DNA of 64,000 nt from Klebsiella sp. RIT-PI-d (GTDB taxonomy: Bacteria; Pseudomonadota; Gammaproteobacteria; Enterobacterales; Enterobacteriaceae). The position numbers were made by a program, and so were the translations under genes. Under the pieces are notes generated by a model that made no database searches, was not told the origin of the DNA, and saw only the letters and a program-made list of their open reading frames with translations. The DNA lies in NCBI RefSeq assembly GCF_001187865.1, contig NZ_LGIT01000009.1, forward strand, positions 806,001 to 870,000. Reading direction: 5' to 3'. Positions 47,089-57,606 of the stretch are shown piece after piece (within the stretch, counting starts at the first letter, position 1; each line of letters starts with the position of its first letter).

Positions 47089-47589
47089 TCAATAAAGGCG
47101 CGATGCTAACGCCATAAAAAAAGTGACGCCGTATAATCCAATACCGTAGGCAAGATGCGTCAACAGGCTCAATAGACGCGCCAGCCATGGACGAGGTGTG
47201 CGACTGGCAGCGATGCCAAAGCCCAGCGCGGGTTGCAAAATTAAGAATGGAGCAATCAACGTTAACAAACCTGTCAATACGCCGACGATAAGAGACGGCT
47301 CATGGAACCAGTTTATTGCACTAAGTAAAAGCGGGATAATGGCAAAGAGTATTCCTGTTAAATAATGAAACACCCAGCCAGTAAGATATTCTCCACGTAC
47401 CGGTGACGTTGAAAGGATAGTGTGGTGTCTGAATTTGCCGTGTGGGATCCCTAAAATCCAGCGACCGACCAGCGCATAATTCAACGGCGGGATTTTTAAA
47501 ACGCGTTTTTGAAACAGTGACCAGGTATCCATGGCCAGTGTTGCGCCTGTTCCTGCTATAACAATTTTAAAAAAAATAATGATATCCAC
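47089..47589 (-). CDS. DUF2938 membrane protein
   Basis: 166 aa from a GTG at 47589, which has AAGGA 7-8 bases upstream; the longer frame lacks a ribosome site. About four membrane helices are visible, with the family stretch GTGATLAMDTWSLFQKR and NYALVGRWILGIPHGKFRH. DUF2938 proteins are inner-membrane proteins of unknown role. It is divergent from a MerR regulator, and a MerR-type operator lies between them in a promoter with a long spacer, so it is the likely regulated target. Confidence 0.78.
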   Translation of the reverse strand: MDIIIFFKIVIAGTGATLAMDTWSLFQKRVLKIPPLNYALVGRWILGIPHGKFRHHTILSTSPVRGEYLTGWVFHYLTGILFAIIPLLLSAINWFHEPSLIVGVLTGLLTLIAPFLILQPALGFGIAASRTPRPWLARLLSLLTHLAYGIGLYGVTFFMALASRLY

Positions 47590-47630
47590 AGTGTATTCCT
47601 TCTGTTCAATGACATAATCGTCAGTGTGCA

Positions 47631-47650
47631 ACTTAAAGTGAGGTTTAAGT
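47631..47650 (-). promoter_or_regulatory. MerR-type operator between the DUF2938 and merR-like genes
   Basis: ACTTAAA / TTTAAGT is a perfect 7-bp inverted repeat with a 6-base centre (47631-47650). On the minus strand TTGACT overlaps its start, and 19 bases later CACACT could be the -10. A 19-base spacer spanned by a palindrome is the hallmark of promoters untwisted by MerR-family activators. Confidence 0.65.
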
Positions 47651-47655
47651 CAACC

Positions 47656-48054
47656 ATGAAGGAACTGGATATCAGGCACGTCGCTGACCTTACGGGCATT
47701 ACCCCGTCGGCGTTGCGCTATTACGAGAAGAAAGGACTTATCAAACCTGTTGGGCGTAATGGTCTAAGAAGACAGTACAATGAAAATGTGATTAATAAAC
47801 TGCAGCTGATTTCGCTTGGGCAGGCTGCGGGATTTTCTCTGAGTGAAATAGCCACAATGTTTAGTTCAGAAGGCGCACTTTCATTAGACCGCTTGCAGCT
47901 TCTGCAACGTGCAAAAGAGACTGACGACACTATCCGTAAACTCCGGCTGTTAAGTCGGGGACTGAAACATGTCGCATGTTGTACAAAGACTGAGCACTCC
48001 GGCTGCGAAGAATTCAATAGAATTGTTTCGAAAGGGCTGCGGCTCATCAGGTAA
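47656..48054 (+). CDS. MerR-family transcriptional regulator (SoxR-like without cluster motif)
   Basis: 132 aa from the ATG at 47656 (MKELDIRHVADLTGITPSAL). The HTH and wing include LRYYEKKGLIKPVGRNGLRR, followed by a dimerisation coiled coil. A C-terminal CCTKTEHSGCEEF carries three cysteines that could bind metal or sense oxidation, but the spacing is not that of SoxR, CueR or ZntR as I recall them. It is divergent from the DUF2938 gene. Confidence 0.85.
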   Translation: MKELDIRHVADLTGITPSALRYYEKKGLIKPVGRNGLRRQYNENVINKLQLISLGQAAGFSLSEIATMFSSEGALSLDRLQLLQRAKETDDTIRKLRLLSRGLKHVACCTKTEHSGCEEFNRIVSKGLRLIR

Positions 48055-48157
48055 GTTATTCACGTATCCCGAATAATGCGCTGTGTTCGCTTCTGCACGC
48101 TTGAAAACAGGGTGTGTTATCCTCGACGCAACAGAATTATTCATTTCAGGAGGCGTT

Positions 48158-48784
48158 ATGCACGGACCCGATCCCTACAGCACACATCCTATGAAAGGAT
48201 TTCCTCAGATTTGCTTCATTAAAAATACGATAAAAAATCCTAATATCATAGTGGGTGATTTCACCTACTACGACGATCCCGAGGACTCGGAAAATTTTGA
48301 ACGGAACGTCCTTTATCATTTTCCTTTTATTGGGGACAAATTAATCATTGGTAATTTTTGCGCCATAGCCAAAGGCGTTAAATTTATAATGAATGGGGCA
48401 AACCACAAAATGTCCGGATTCTCAACCTTCCCATTTTATATCTTCGGGAACGGATGGGAAAAAGCTACTCCACAAACGGATGAGTTACCCTACAAAGGCG
48501 ACACCGTGATTGGTAACGATGTATGGATAGGGTATGAAGCTCTGATTATGCCTGGCGTGATGATTGGCAACGGAGCGATAATTTCCTCACGTTCGGTCGT
48601 CACTGCTGATGTTCCAGCCTATGCTATCGTGGGTGGCAATCCTGCAAAAGTGATTAAAAAACGCTTTCCAGATGAAACTATAGTGACACTGGAAAAGCTG
48701 GCATGGTGGAATTGGCCGGTGGAAAAGATCACGCAGAATATGATGGCAATAATGGCAAATGATATTGAAGCATTGCTTACTTGA
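48158..48784 (+). CDS. Vat-like xenobiotic (streptogramin A) acetyltransferase
   Basis: 208 aa from the ATG at 48158, with a perfect AGGAGG upstream. It is a left-handed beta-helix hexapeptide-repeat acyltransferase: GDKLIIGNFCAIAKGVKFIM, NGANHKM (catalytic His), FGNGWEK, GDTVIGNDVWIGYEALIMPG and GGNPAKVIKKRF. These blocks match VatA/VatD and CatB-type xenobiotic acetyltransferases, including the C-terminal WWNWP. Vat enzymes acetylate streptogramin A. Whether this chromosomal relative confers resistance cannot be told. It is monocistronic. Confidence 0.85.
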   Translation: MHGPDPYSTHPMKGFPQICFIKNTIKNPNIIVGDFTYYDDPEDSENFERNVLYHFPFIGDKLIIGNFCAIAKGVKFIMNGANHKMSGFSTFPFYIFGNGWEKATPQTDELPYKGDTVIGNDVWIGYEALIMPGVMIGNGAIISSRSVVTADVPAYAIVGGNPAKVIKKRFPDETIVTLEKLAWWNWPVEKITQNMMAIMANDIEALLT

Positions 48785-48865
48785 CGGCTATGACCGCACC
48801 GCTTTCCATAGTCCTGAAGTCTTTGTAGCCTTAGTTATGATAGTACGTAGCAGGTATAAAATGCG

Positions 48866-49258
48866 CTAACCGTCTATATCAAAACGGGATTTTTGAAAGT
48901 CGCGGTATACCTCTTGATGAGTAAATGCCGGGAATTTGGCTTTCTGAGCGGCTGATTTTAGTGCTTCACAGTAAGCCTTATTGCCGTAACTGGTAGATAC
49001 TTTTAAAGCCGTACCATTTTGCGCAAATTCAATATGCACCCTGCATTTTTTGCCTTTCCAGCGTTGTGGCTCATCAAGTTGATCCGTTATTGCTGTTCTG
49101 ATAGCCCGTGCTTGCGTACCCCACTCATCTTGATCATCCCAATTACCAGAGCCACAACTACCCGTGGCAGTGGTTTTATGGCATCCAGCAGGGTGTAACG
49201 GTGCGCAACCTGCTGCCATATTGGCTACCATCGCCAGCATAAAAATTTTCTTTATCAT
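48866..49258 (-). CDS. Lipoprotein with a TolA C-terminal-like domain
   Basis: 130 aa from the ATG at 49258 (MIKKIFMLAMVANMAAGCAP), with a signal peptide and lipobox (MAAGC). The C-terminal domain (WGTQARAIRTAITDQLDEPQ, GKKCRVHIEFAQNG, YCEALKSAAQKAKFPAF) resembles TolA domain III, which binds TolB and colicins. It lacks the TolA membrane anchor and long helical stalk. It could modulate the Tol-Pal system or colicin uptake, which is inference. Confidence 0.72.
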   Translation of the reverse strand: MIKKIFMLAMVANMAAGCAPLHPAGCHKTTATGSCGSGNWDDQDEWGTQARAIRTAITDQLDEPQRWKGKKCRVHIEFAQNGTALKVSTSYGNKAYCEALKSAAQKAKFPAFTHQEVYRDFQKSRFDIDG

Positions 49259-49438
49259 GTTATATGTGCCTTCGGCTGTCTGTTCATTCACTTAACGACG
49301 TAGAAATACGGGCATAGTTTTCCGCTACTCTGGATACATTTTCAACTGCTCTTTCTGGTGGCAACGCGCGTGTAATGAAGCTTTGACTTGTTCTCTGCTG
49401 AGGGCCGCAAGCATTAGCGGATCCATCCTCTGACATGA

Positions 49439-49984
49439 TTAGGAAATATCGCAGCTTTGATAGAAGGCATTAATATCACGAGGTGATGCCAATAATACTT
49501 TTGGAATGGTTGCCTGCTCAAAAATTTCTCTGTGAACAACATGATTTTTAGGCGCAATATGCACAATATATTTAAGCATTTCCCATGTCACATTCTCCTT
49601 CTGGATTGTCAGACCACCGATCCTGGGCGTTGATGAGTAACATCGGCGTATATAGCGCTGTAACGCGATCGCGACTGGCACATTAAGCAGTATCAGGCCA
49701 GTAGCATATTGAAGTCGGTGATAAATACATTTTGTATAATTGCCCTCGATTACCCATTGTTGCCCACGAATAGCCTCTTCATGTAACCGATAAAAATCTT
49801 CGGGTGCACGGGGGATCCATTTTGTATCAGGTAAATGATGCAATTGGTCCAGATGAATTAACGGTAATGACCTTTTAGAAGCAATGGCTTTTGCCAGTGT
49901 GGATTTACCGCTGTTTGATGGCCCCATGATGCATATGCGCGGGCCAAGGTCGTTCAGTGATAACGTCGTACTCACCTGTGCCAC
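49439..49984 (-). CDS. P-loop kinase-like ATPase (adenylate kinase/FlaR type)
   Basis: 181 aa. The P-loop is CIMGPSNSGKSTLAKAIA (about residues 18-35), followed by LIHLDQLHHLPDTKWIPRAP and WVIEGNYTK, typical of proteins annotated as DNA topology modulation FlaR-related or AAA-type kinases. The true substrate is unknown. Single gene. Confidence 0.8.
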   Translation of the reverse strand: MAQVSTTLSLNDLGPRICIMGPSNSGKSTLAKAIASKRSLPLIHLDQLHHLPDTKWIPRAPEDFYRLHEEAIRGQQWVIEGNYTKCIYHRLQYATGLILLNVPVAIALQRYIRRCYSSTPRIGGLTIQKENVTWEMLKYIVHIAPKNHVVHREIFEQATIPKVLLASPRDINAFYQSCDIS

Positions 49985-50122
49985 CTAAAAATTTCTAAAT
50001 TCAGACAATAAGAAAAATATATTACATGGTAAGGGGATAACAACGCTACCTGACTAACTGGTTGATCGCAACGGTGAGATTCATAATACTGTTTTCCGTT
50101 GCCCTGGCGGTAAAGATCCCTC

Positions 50123-50443
50123 TTATATCACAGGCAGTGAGTGGTGGATAACCTGGACGCCGGAATCCATTTCTATGGACGGGTAGTGCTCACGCATCCC
50201 TTCCAGCAGTTCAGCATCCGGCCATTCTTCGCGTTTATCAAGCCTGGCTGCAACATCAGAAAGCGACATGTTTTCAACGTGTGTGACACATACCATCACC
50301 GTGTCGCTGGAATCCTGCGTGTTTACGTAGAGCATAGGGCCCGGGACAATTTCGCATTCCCGCCATCGAATGGTGTGACGCTTCCTGCCTGCGCGAACTT
50401 CCACCAGCAGGCGAGGCACGATCTCAAGATTCTGCAATGACAT
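50123..50443 (-). CDS. ASCH-domain protein
   Basis: 106 aa. VEVRAGRKRHTIRWRECEIV and VMVCVTHVENMSLSDVAARL fit the ASCH fold, a beta-barrel related to PUA that binds RNA or nucleosides. Some ASCH proteins hydrolyse N4-acetylcytidine or cleave RNA. Function here is unknown. A second, unrelated ASCH-type gene lies at 57607. Confidence 0.72.
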   Translation of the reverse strand: MSLQNLEIVPRLLVEVRAGRKRHTIRWRECEIVPGPMLYVNTQDSSDTVMVCVTHVENMSLSDVAARLDKREEWPDAELLEGMREHYPSIEMDSGVQVIHHSLPVI

Positions 50444-50531
50444 ATTATCTCCGGTTAAAAAAGCGCTTAACCCTTTAAGTCTGTCTATCGGAATGTTTTA
50501 ATCATGCGCATTTGAACCTTCATCAGGGGAA

Positions 50532-50600
50532 GGCCCACTCCTGGCACAAAACGGACTCGCGCGCGTGGCAATATTCGATTTGAGCAAAAAGCGGAAGTGC
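50532..50600 (+). repeat. Twin-hairpin repeat, full copy
   Basis: The left half is CCCACTCCTGGCACAAAACG followed by GAC. The right half is ATTTGAGCAAAAAGCGGAAG, with a decayed first arm. Confidence 0.65.
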
Positions 50601-50631
50601 GAAATTATTCTCTGGCCTGATGCCCTTACTC

Positions 50632-50665
50632 ACCTGTTCCCGCGTCAATTAACATGGGAACAGGT
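50632..50665 (-). terminator. Hairpin after the small secreted ORF
   Basis: ACCTGTTCCC (50632-50641) pairs perfectly with GGGAACAGGT (50656-50665). It lies 14 bases after the stop of the 43-codon ORF on the minus strand. No T-run follows. Confidence 0.45.
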
Positions 50666-50679
50666 CATCTTCAGAGGTG

Positions 50680-50811
50680 TCAGGAATAAGTACGTTGGGA
50701 ACTGGCAGCATCATTGCCAACGGCATGTTGAGGCCCGGGAAACCAGCCGTCTGCTGCCATAGTCATGCAGGTCGCAGATAAAAGAAGCGCCAGCGCTATC
50801 CAGAATTTCAT
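50680..50811 (-). CDS. Small secreted protein of 43 aa
   Basis: The ATG at 50811 is preceded by AGGAGAAGAGT, a good ribosome site. The first 20 residues (MKFWIALALLLSATCMTMAA) are a clear signal peptide with a cleavage site after MAA, leaving a 23-residue mature peptide (DGWFPGPQHAVGNDAASSQR, then TYS). It is too short for usual gene finders. It may be a real small periplasmic or secreted peptide, or the 5' end of a truncated gene. I recognise no family. Confidence 0.5.
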   Translation of the reverse strand: MKFWIALALLLSATCMTMAADGWFPGPQHAVGNDAASSQRTYS

Positions 50812-51014
50812 ACTCTTCTCCTGATATTGAGTCGGTCATCGTTTAAAGCTTACCGTTGAAAACAGTAATTTTTTGTCAGGCAGTAAGGCTAGACGCCAAT
50901 ACAGCATGAAGCAACTTTGATCGGGCCAGAAAACCATAATCCCGGATTAAATGACAGATTGGGTGGGCTAAAATTTGCCAGTATTTATTTTTTACTATTC
51001 GTGGAGAAATCCTT

Positions 51015-51233
51015 ATGGGAATTTGCACAAGGAAAGCTCAACCTTCTGATGTTAAAAGTATTTTCGACGTCAGAACCGCTGTTACTGAGAATCACCTGAG
51101 TCGTGAAGAAATGCGGCAAATGGGAATTACTGAAAGTGTCGTCGCCGGGATGATCGCAGCGAGTGGCTGCGCATGGGTCGCAACCGATAACGATAAAGTT
51201 ATTGGCTTCTCGATGCTATTTTATCTGTGCTAG
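51015..51233 (+). pseudogene. Truncated GNAT acetyltransferase
   Basis: The frame starts MGICTRKAQPSDVKSIFDVR, with GGAGAAATCC upstream, and continues to AWVATDNDKVIGFSMLFYLC before a stop. This is the N-terminal half of a GNAT (up to beta 3). The acetyl-CoA-binding motif A and the C-terminal half are missing, so the gene is broken. Confidence 0.65.
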
Positions 51234-51380
51234 CTTCCCGTCTTTAACACTGGCAGGAGTAGACATCTTCTGCGCCTGGTACAAGCGGGCCGCCAGATAA
51301 AACGATCCCGCCTGGGTTCATGACGTTAAGCCAGCCAGAGCGCCGGGTCTGGCTTACAGCGTACAGGGTGTCACCGTCGA

Positions 51381-52646
51381 TTACTGCGGGTCACCTGCGC
51401 GGGCATCGGAGCGCTCTGTACGCGGCTGCGCCAGCCGCGCAAAATCGGAGCCAGACGGATGCTGGTATATCTGCAGTTCAAAGTGGCGGGCCATCGCATA
51501 GATATACTCAAAAATCGCCGCCTGAGTATTTTCATAATCGGCCCAGAAGATAGATGAGGTAAAGCAGTAGACCTCTACCGGCAAACCATCCGGCGAGGGT
51601 TTTAGCGGGCGCACAACGATATACATCTCTTTTTTAATATCCTCTCGCTGAGCCAGCCAGGCGGTCAGGAATTTACGGAATACCATCAGGTTGGTGATAC
51701 CGTTTTCCATAAACCAGCGCTCGCCGACCGCGCTGATATCACGTCCATCCAGCAGCTCAGTAATGGAATCGCTGGCAATGCGGATCTGGCTCATCGCCTG
51801 TAGCATCTCCTGACTGACAAAGGTTATCGACTTCTGATCGAGATAAAAGCTGCGCATAATACGGCGCGCGCCCGAGGAGAACATCGCCTGCCAGTTGGTG
51901 TAGGTCTCGGTGAGGAAATTCTTGGTCGGGATGCGTGAAATGGTGTTATCCCAGTTGCGCATGGTAATGGTATGCAGGGCAATATCGATAACCTCACCAC
52001 TGATATTTCTGTCAGGCATCTCAATCCAGTCGCCCAGTTGCAGAACATCGTTGGACGAGATCTGAATATTCGCCACCAGTGACAGAAGGGTGTGCTGGAA
52101 AATCAGCATCAGCACTGCGGCGACCGCACCCAGCGAGGAGATAATAATGGCCGGTGACTTGTTAGACATAATCGCCAGGATCATGATCGCGGCAATGATA
52201 TGCACCAGGATTTTGCCAATCTGAATATAGCCTTTGATCGAGTGATTCTTGCGTTTCGATTTGCGCGAATAGGAGCTATTAACAATCTCCAGCACTTCGT
52301 TGAAAAAGATCGACAGATAGATAAAAAACAGAATGCCGCAGATGGTCTGAATGGCCACTTTCAGATTTCCCGGCAGGTCCGGCATAAACTGCAGGAAGTT
52401 GTAAACCACAATGACCGGCACAAAATTCGACAGCTTCTGCGAGAGACGCACATCTTTATCCAGCGGAACGCCCTGTTTATGGCTGCTGAAAAAGACTCTT
52501 CTCATCACTCTGACAATGAAGAACTTGCAGAGCAGGTGCGTGACCATCCCGGCCAAAACCAGCAACAGGAGACTGAAGCTGATCGACAGCACCCGGTTTC
52601 CCTCAATAAAAGCCATGATACTCTGGATAAAATGCATGATAACCAT
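51381..52646 (-). CDS. MscS-family mechanosensitive channel (YbdG-like)
   Basis: 421 aa. It has about five membrane helices, the last with the pore-lining pattern IIISSLGAVAAVLMLIFQHT. The beta-domain signature is QLGDWIEMPDRNISGEVIDI, then NWDNTISRIPTKNFL. These match E. coli YbdG (miniconductance channel, about 415 aa). It releases solutes on osmotic downshock. The C-terminal residues are less conserved. The start is the ATG at 52646; an ATG 9 bases downstream is possible. Confidence 0.87.
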   Translation of the reverse strand: MVIMHFIQSIMAFIEGNRVLSISFSLLLLVLAGMVTHLLCKFFIVRVMRRVFFSSHKQGVPLDKDVRLSQKLSNFVPVIVVYNFLQFMPDLPGNLKVAIQTICGILFFIYLSIFFNEVLEIVNSSYSRKSKRKNHSIKGYIQIGKILVHIIAAIMILAIMSNKSPAIIISSLGAVAAVLMLIFQHTLLSLVANIQISSNDVLQLGDWIEMPDRNISGEVIDIALHTITMRNWDNTISRIPTKNFLTETYTNWQAMFSSGARRIMRSFYLDQKSITFVSQEMLQAMSQIRIASDSITELLDGRDISAVGERWFMENGITNLMVFRKFLTAWLAQREDIKKEMYIVVRPLKPSPDGLPVEVYCFTSSIFWADYENTQAAIFEYIYAMARHFELQIYQHPSGSDFARLAQPRTERSDARAGDPQ

Positions 52647-52826
52647 GTGCGAAAAAATGTCAGGTATGAATTAAAGCACAATGTGAGGAAGTTTGTTACG
52701 CGTCATAAGACCATTTCTTTGCTCATGGCGGTTGTATTTTCCATCGTCCATTTAGCCTGCAAATTGAGGGCAGGGCGCAGTGATTTACTCAGACTGATTA
52801 TGTGATATTCAGCTGCCTGAATTAAC

Positions 52827-52856
52827 AAGGCACAGCTAATTTTAGCTGTGCCTTTT
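52827..52856. terminator. Terminator between the channel gene and the MHS transporter gene
   Basis: A 13-bp stem, AAGGCACAGCTAA / TTAGCTGTGCCTT, has TTTTC on the + side and a weaker T-rich stretch on the minus side. It lies 10 bases after the MHS transporter stop, and ends the anmK-murQ-transporter transcript. Confidence 0.75.
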
Positions 52857-52865
52857 CTGTCACGT

Positions 52866-54185
52866 TTACGCTTCTTCAGGCTCATCCAGTGAACGCAGAT
52901 GGTCATCTTTATTGAGCGTCATCAGCGCAGGTATGCTAATAAGTGCCGTCACCATGACATACCACGCCGGGATGTCGATATTGCCCGTTTGCTTGATAAG
53001 TCCGGTGATTATTAACCCGGCACAACCTGAAAATACGGCATTGGAAAGGGCATAGGCCACTCCTAGACCGGTGTAACGTACCCGGGTAGGAAACATTTCT
53101 GAGAGCATCGCGGGGCCGGGGCCAGCAAGAAGCCCGACAATACCGCCTGCAATAAACACCACCAGCGCTTTTATCATCAGCGTGGTGTCGGCCTGGAGTA
53201 CCTTCAATAACGGCATCGCCAGAATCAGCAGTAATAAGGCCGCCATGACCATCACTTTTCGGCGTCCAATTTTGTCGCTCAGCATCCCGGCAGGAATAAT
53301 TGTCGCTGCAAAACCCAGATTTGAAATAACCGCAATCAATAAAGCAGTGTTAAACCCGGTGTGCAGTGAGGACTGGAGATACGTCGGCATAATAACCAGG
53401 TAAGTATATCCTGCCGCTGACCAGACCATGACGCGACAAATACCCAGCAGAATGATTTTTAATGTCTTATGCACACCCGCCCGCACAGGCACCGTTTTTT
53501 GCGGCTGTTGTTGCTCCGCCTGCTGGCGCACGAAGCTGGGGGTCTCTTCCATATTGAAACGGATCCACAGGGCAAACGCTCCCATGGGCAACGCCAGGAA
53601 GAACGGAATGCGCCATCCCCACGAGTGCAAATCTTCTGTGCTGAGCACTGCCGAGAGCAGGGCGACAATACCTGCGCCTGCAAGAAGCCCAAGCGCGACG
53701 GTAAACGACTGCCAGGCACCAAACTGGCCCCGCTTTCCCCTGGGGGCGAATTCAGTCATCAGCGAAACCGCACCGCCATACTCACCGCCCGCAAACAGAC
53801 CCTGCAGGATCCGCAACGCGGTGATAATAAGAGGCGCCGCAATACCGATACTGGCATACGTGGGGACCAGTCCGATCACGGTCGTCACAAGCGTCATCAT
53901 GATGAGAACGAACACCAGAGTCGGTTTGCGTCCTATCCGGTCACCCATCCTGCCAAATACCACGGCGCCGAGAGGTCTGAAGAAAAAGGCTATAGCAAAT
54001 GAGGCATAGGTCAGAATAATCCCGGTTAACTCAGCTTCGCCCTCCAGCCTGAAAAAATTCTGTGCAATGACGGTGGCGAGAAAGCCATATACGGCGAACT
54101 CGTACCATTCAATAAAATTACCTACCGAACCGGCGATTAAGGCGCGCTTTTGGGCAGGAGTAATAGCGAGATGTGAATTTTGCAT
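52866..54185 (-). CDS. MHS-family MFS transporter of the anmK-murQ operon
   Basis: 439 aa with 12 membrane helices. The metabolite:H+ symporter signatures are SVGNFIEWYEFAVYGFLATV, GRMGDRIGRKP and RILQGLFAGGEYGGAVSLMT (ShiA/ProP-like). It lies 30 bases after murQ and is probably in the same operon as anmK and murQ. Transporters of this position usually carry the pathway substrate, so import of MurNAc, anhydro-MurNAc or a related muropeptide sugar is a reasonable inference. E. coli uses the PTS MurP or AmpG instead. Confidence 0.85.
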   Translation of the reverse strand: MQNSHLAITPAQKRALIAGSVGNFIEWYEFAVYGFLATVIAQNFFRLEGEAELTGIILTYASFAIAFFFRPLGAVVFGRMGDRIGRKPTLVFVLIMMTLVTTVIGLVPTYASIGIAAPLIITALRILQGLFAGGEYGGAVSLMTEFAPRGKRGQFGAWQSFTVALGLLAGAGIVALLSAVLSTEDLHSWGWRIPFFLALPMGAFALWIRFNMEETPSFVRQQAEQQQPQKTVPVRAGVHKTLKIILLGICRVMVWSAAGYTYLVIMPTYLQSSLHTGFNTALLIAVISNLGFAATIIPAGMLSDKIGRRKVMVMAALLLLILAMPLLKVLQADTTLMIKALVVFIAGGIVGLLAGPGPAMLSEMFPTRVRYTGLGVAYALSNAVFSGCAGLIITGLIKQTGNIDIPAWYVMVTALISIPALMTLNKDDHLRSLDEPEEA

Positions 54186-54215
54186 TGCCGCTCTCTTTTT
54201 TTAACCGATAAACGA

Positions 54216-56289
<2,074 letters not shown>

Positions 56290-56500
56290 CTGCCACTGTC
56301 AGAGTGAAGATTGCTGAATGTATTATCGTGTTAATGAAAATAAATTATTCTTAAATTCTCGCAACAGGTAATATAATATTCGTATGGTGATTGCGATCAT
56401 CGTCACATTTCATTGACAATATTGCCTCTGTCTCAAACGCTTCTTCAGACGCCGGGCAAAAGACGCTACTGTGCTTAAAATGGGATAAATGAGGGAAGAA

Positions 56501-57358
56501 ATGACCATCCTGACGAGAATTTCTGCCGCGCTGGATACCATGACGCTTCATGAAAAACAGATTGCGCGTTTCATACTTGAACAGCCAGAACGCGTCTGCC
56601 AGTTGACCTCCAGTGAACTCGCTGAAGTGATTGGCACCAGCCAGTCAGGTATTGTTAAGTTCAGTAAAAAACAGGGGCTGGCTGGCTTTTCTCAGCTCAA
56701 GATGGCCGTTAATAACGCGGTTGCCAGACGACATGTCTCCGCTCAACAGGGTCTGCACGGGACCATCAACGCCAGTGATTCACTGAGCGAAGTATCGCTG
56801 AAGCTGCTGGGAAGCAAACTGCATTGTCTGCGGGAAACCATCGAACTGAATAAAGACGCTGTTATTTTACAGGCGCTGGATATTCTTGACGGCGCGCGGC
56901 GTATTCATCTTTGTGGCGTAGGTTCCTCCTCCCTGGTCGCGCGGGACTTGCAGTTCAAATTGCTCAAACTGGGGCGAGTGGCGATTCACGATCGTGACAG
57001 TCATGTTCAGATAGCTAACGCCTCTACAATGACAGAAGATGACGTATTGCTGGCATTATCCCATTCCGGAGCCAGTCGTGAAATCATAGAAATAGCGGAT
57101 GTGGCGAGGTCACAGGGGGCGACAATCATTTCGCTATCACGACCCACTGAAAACGCACTGACCGCACGAGCGGATATTTGTCTCTATACCGTTGCTGATG
57201 AAGAAAAAGCGCGGGTATCATCAATCACGGCGCGTGATGCCCAGCTTTTGTTAATCGATCTGCTGTTTATTCAGCTGGCTCAACGTCAGCCGAATGCCGG
57301 TGAATATGTACGCAAGAGCAGGGAAGCGGTAGAAAAATTAAAGAAACCGAAATTATAA
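56501..57358 (+). CDS. RpiR/MurR-type transcriptional regulator
   Basis: 285 aa from the ATG at 56501 (MTILTRISAALDTMTLHEKQ) behind GAGGGAAG. The N-terminal HTH_6 (LTSSELAEVIGTSQSGIVKF) is followed by a SIS domain (about 120-250) with ARRIHLCGVGSSSLVARDLQ and LALSHSGASREIIEIADVAR. MurR in E. coli represses murQP and binds MurNAc-6P. This protein probably does the same for the divergent anmK-murQ-transporter operon. Confidence 0.9.
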   Translation: MTILTRISAALDTMTLHEKQIARFILEQPERVCQLTSSELAEVIGTSQSGIVKFSKKQGLAGFSQLKMAVNNAVARRHVSAQQGLHGTINASDSLSEVSLKLLGSKLHCLRETIELNKDAVILQALDILDGARRIHLCGVGSSSLVARDLQFKLLKLGRVAIHDRDSHVQIANASTMTEDDVLLALSHSGASREIIEIADVARSQGATIISLSRPTENALTARADICLYTVADEEKARVSSITARDAQLLLIDLLFIQLAQRQPNAGEYVRKSREAVEKLKKPKL

Positions 57359-57606
57359 GCGTACCGTCTGTCGCGCAGCGTAATTCAGCGGACGGCAACG
57401 TAAAAAGACCGTTATTCAGCGCCATGCAGATTTGACGTCGGCGGCGCAGGGCCTGGCGCACCTTTGACGGTTCAGATCATTGGTATTACATGGCGAAGGA
57501 CTGACGCTCGCAGTGGTGTTACAAAGATGAAGTTTGTCTTACATAGTTTATATTAATCGGACAAAGGTCACTTTCTACTAAAAAATTAAATTAACAAAGG
57601 CTGACA

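Larger units (their letters stand above)
50444..51014. other. 571-base gap with a repeat, a hairpin and a small secreted ORF
   Basis: It contains a twin-hairpin repeat (50532-50600), a 10-bp hairpin (50632-50665), and a 43-codon open frame on the minus strand (50680-50811), all listed separately. The 65-codon + frame at 50565 is built partly from the repeat and is not called. Confidence 0.5.

Noticed and set aside
53428-54009. 193-codon + frame with basic composition
   Set aside because: Shadow of the MHS transporter gene; the real protein on the other strand has clear MFS motifs.
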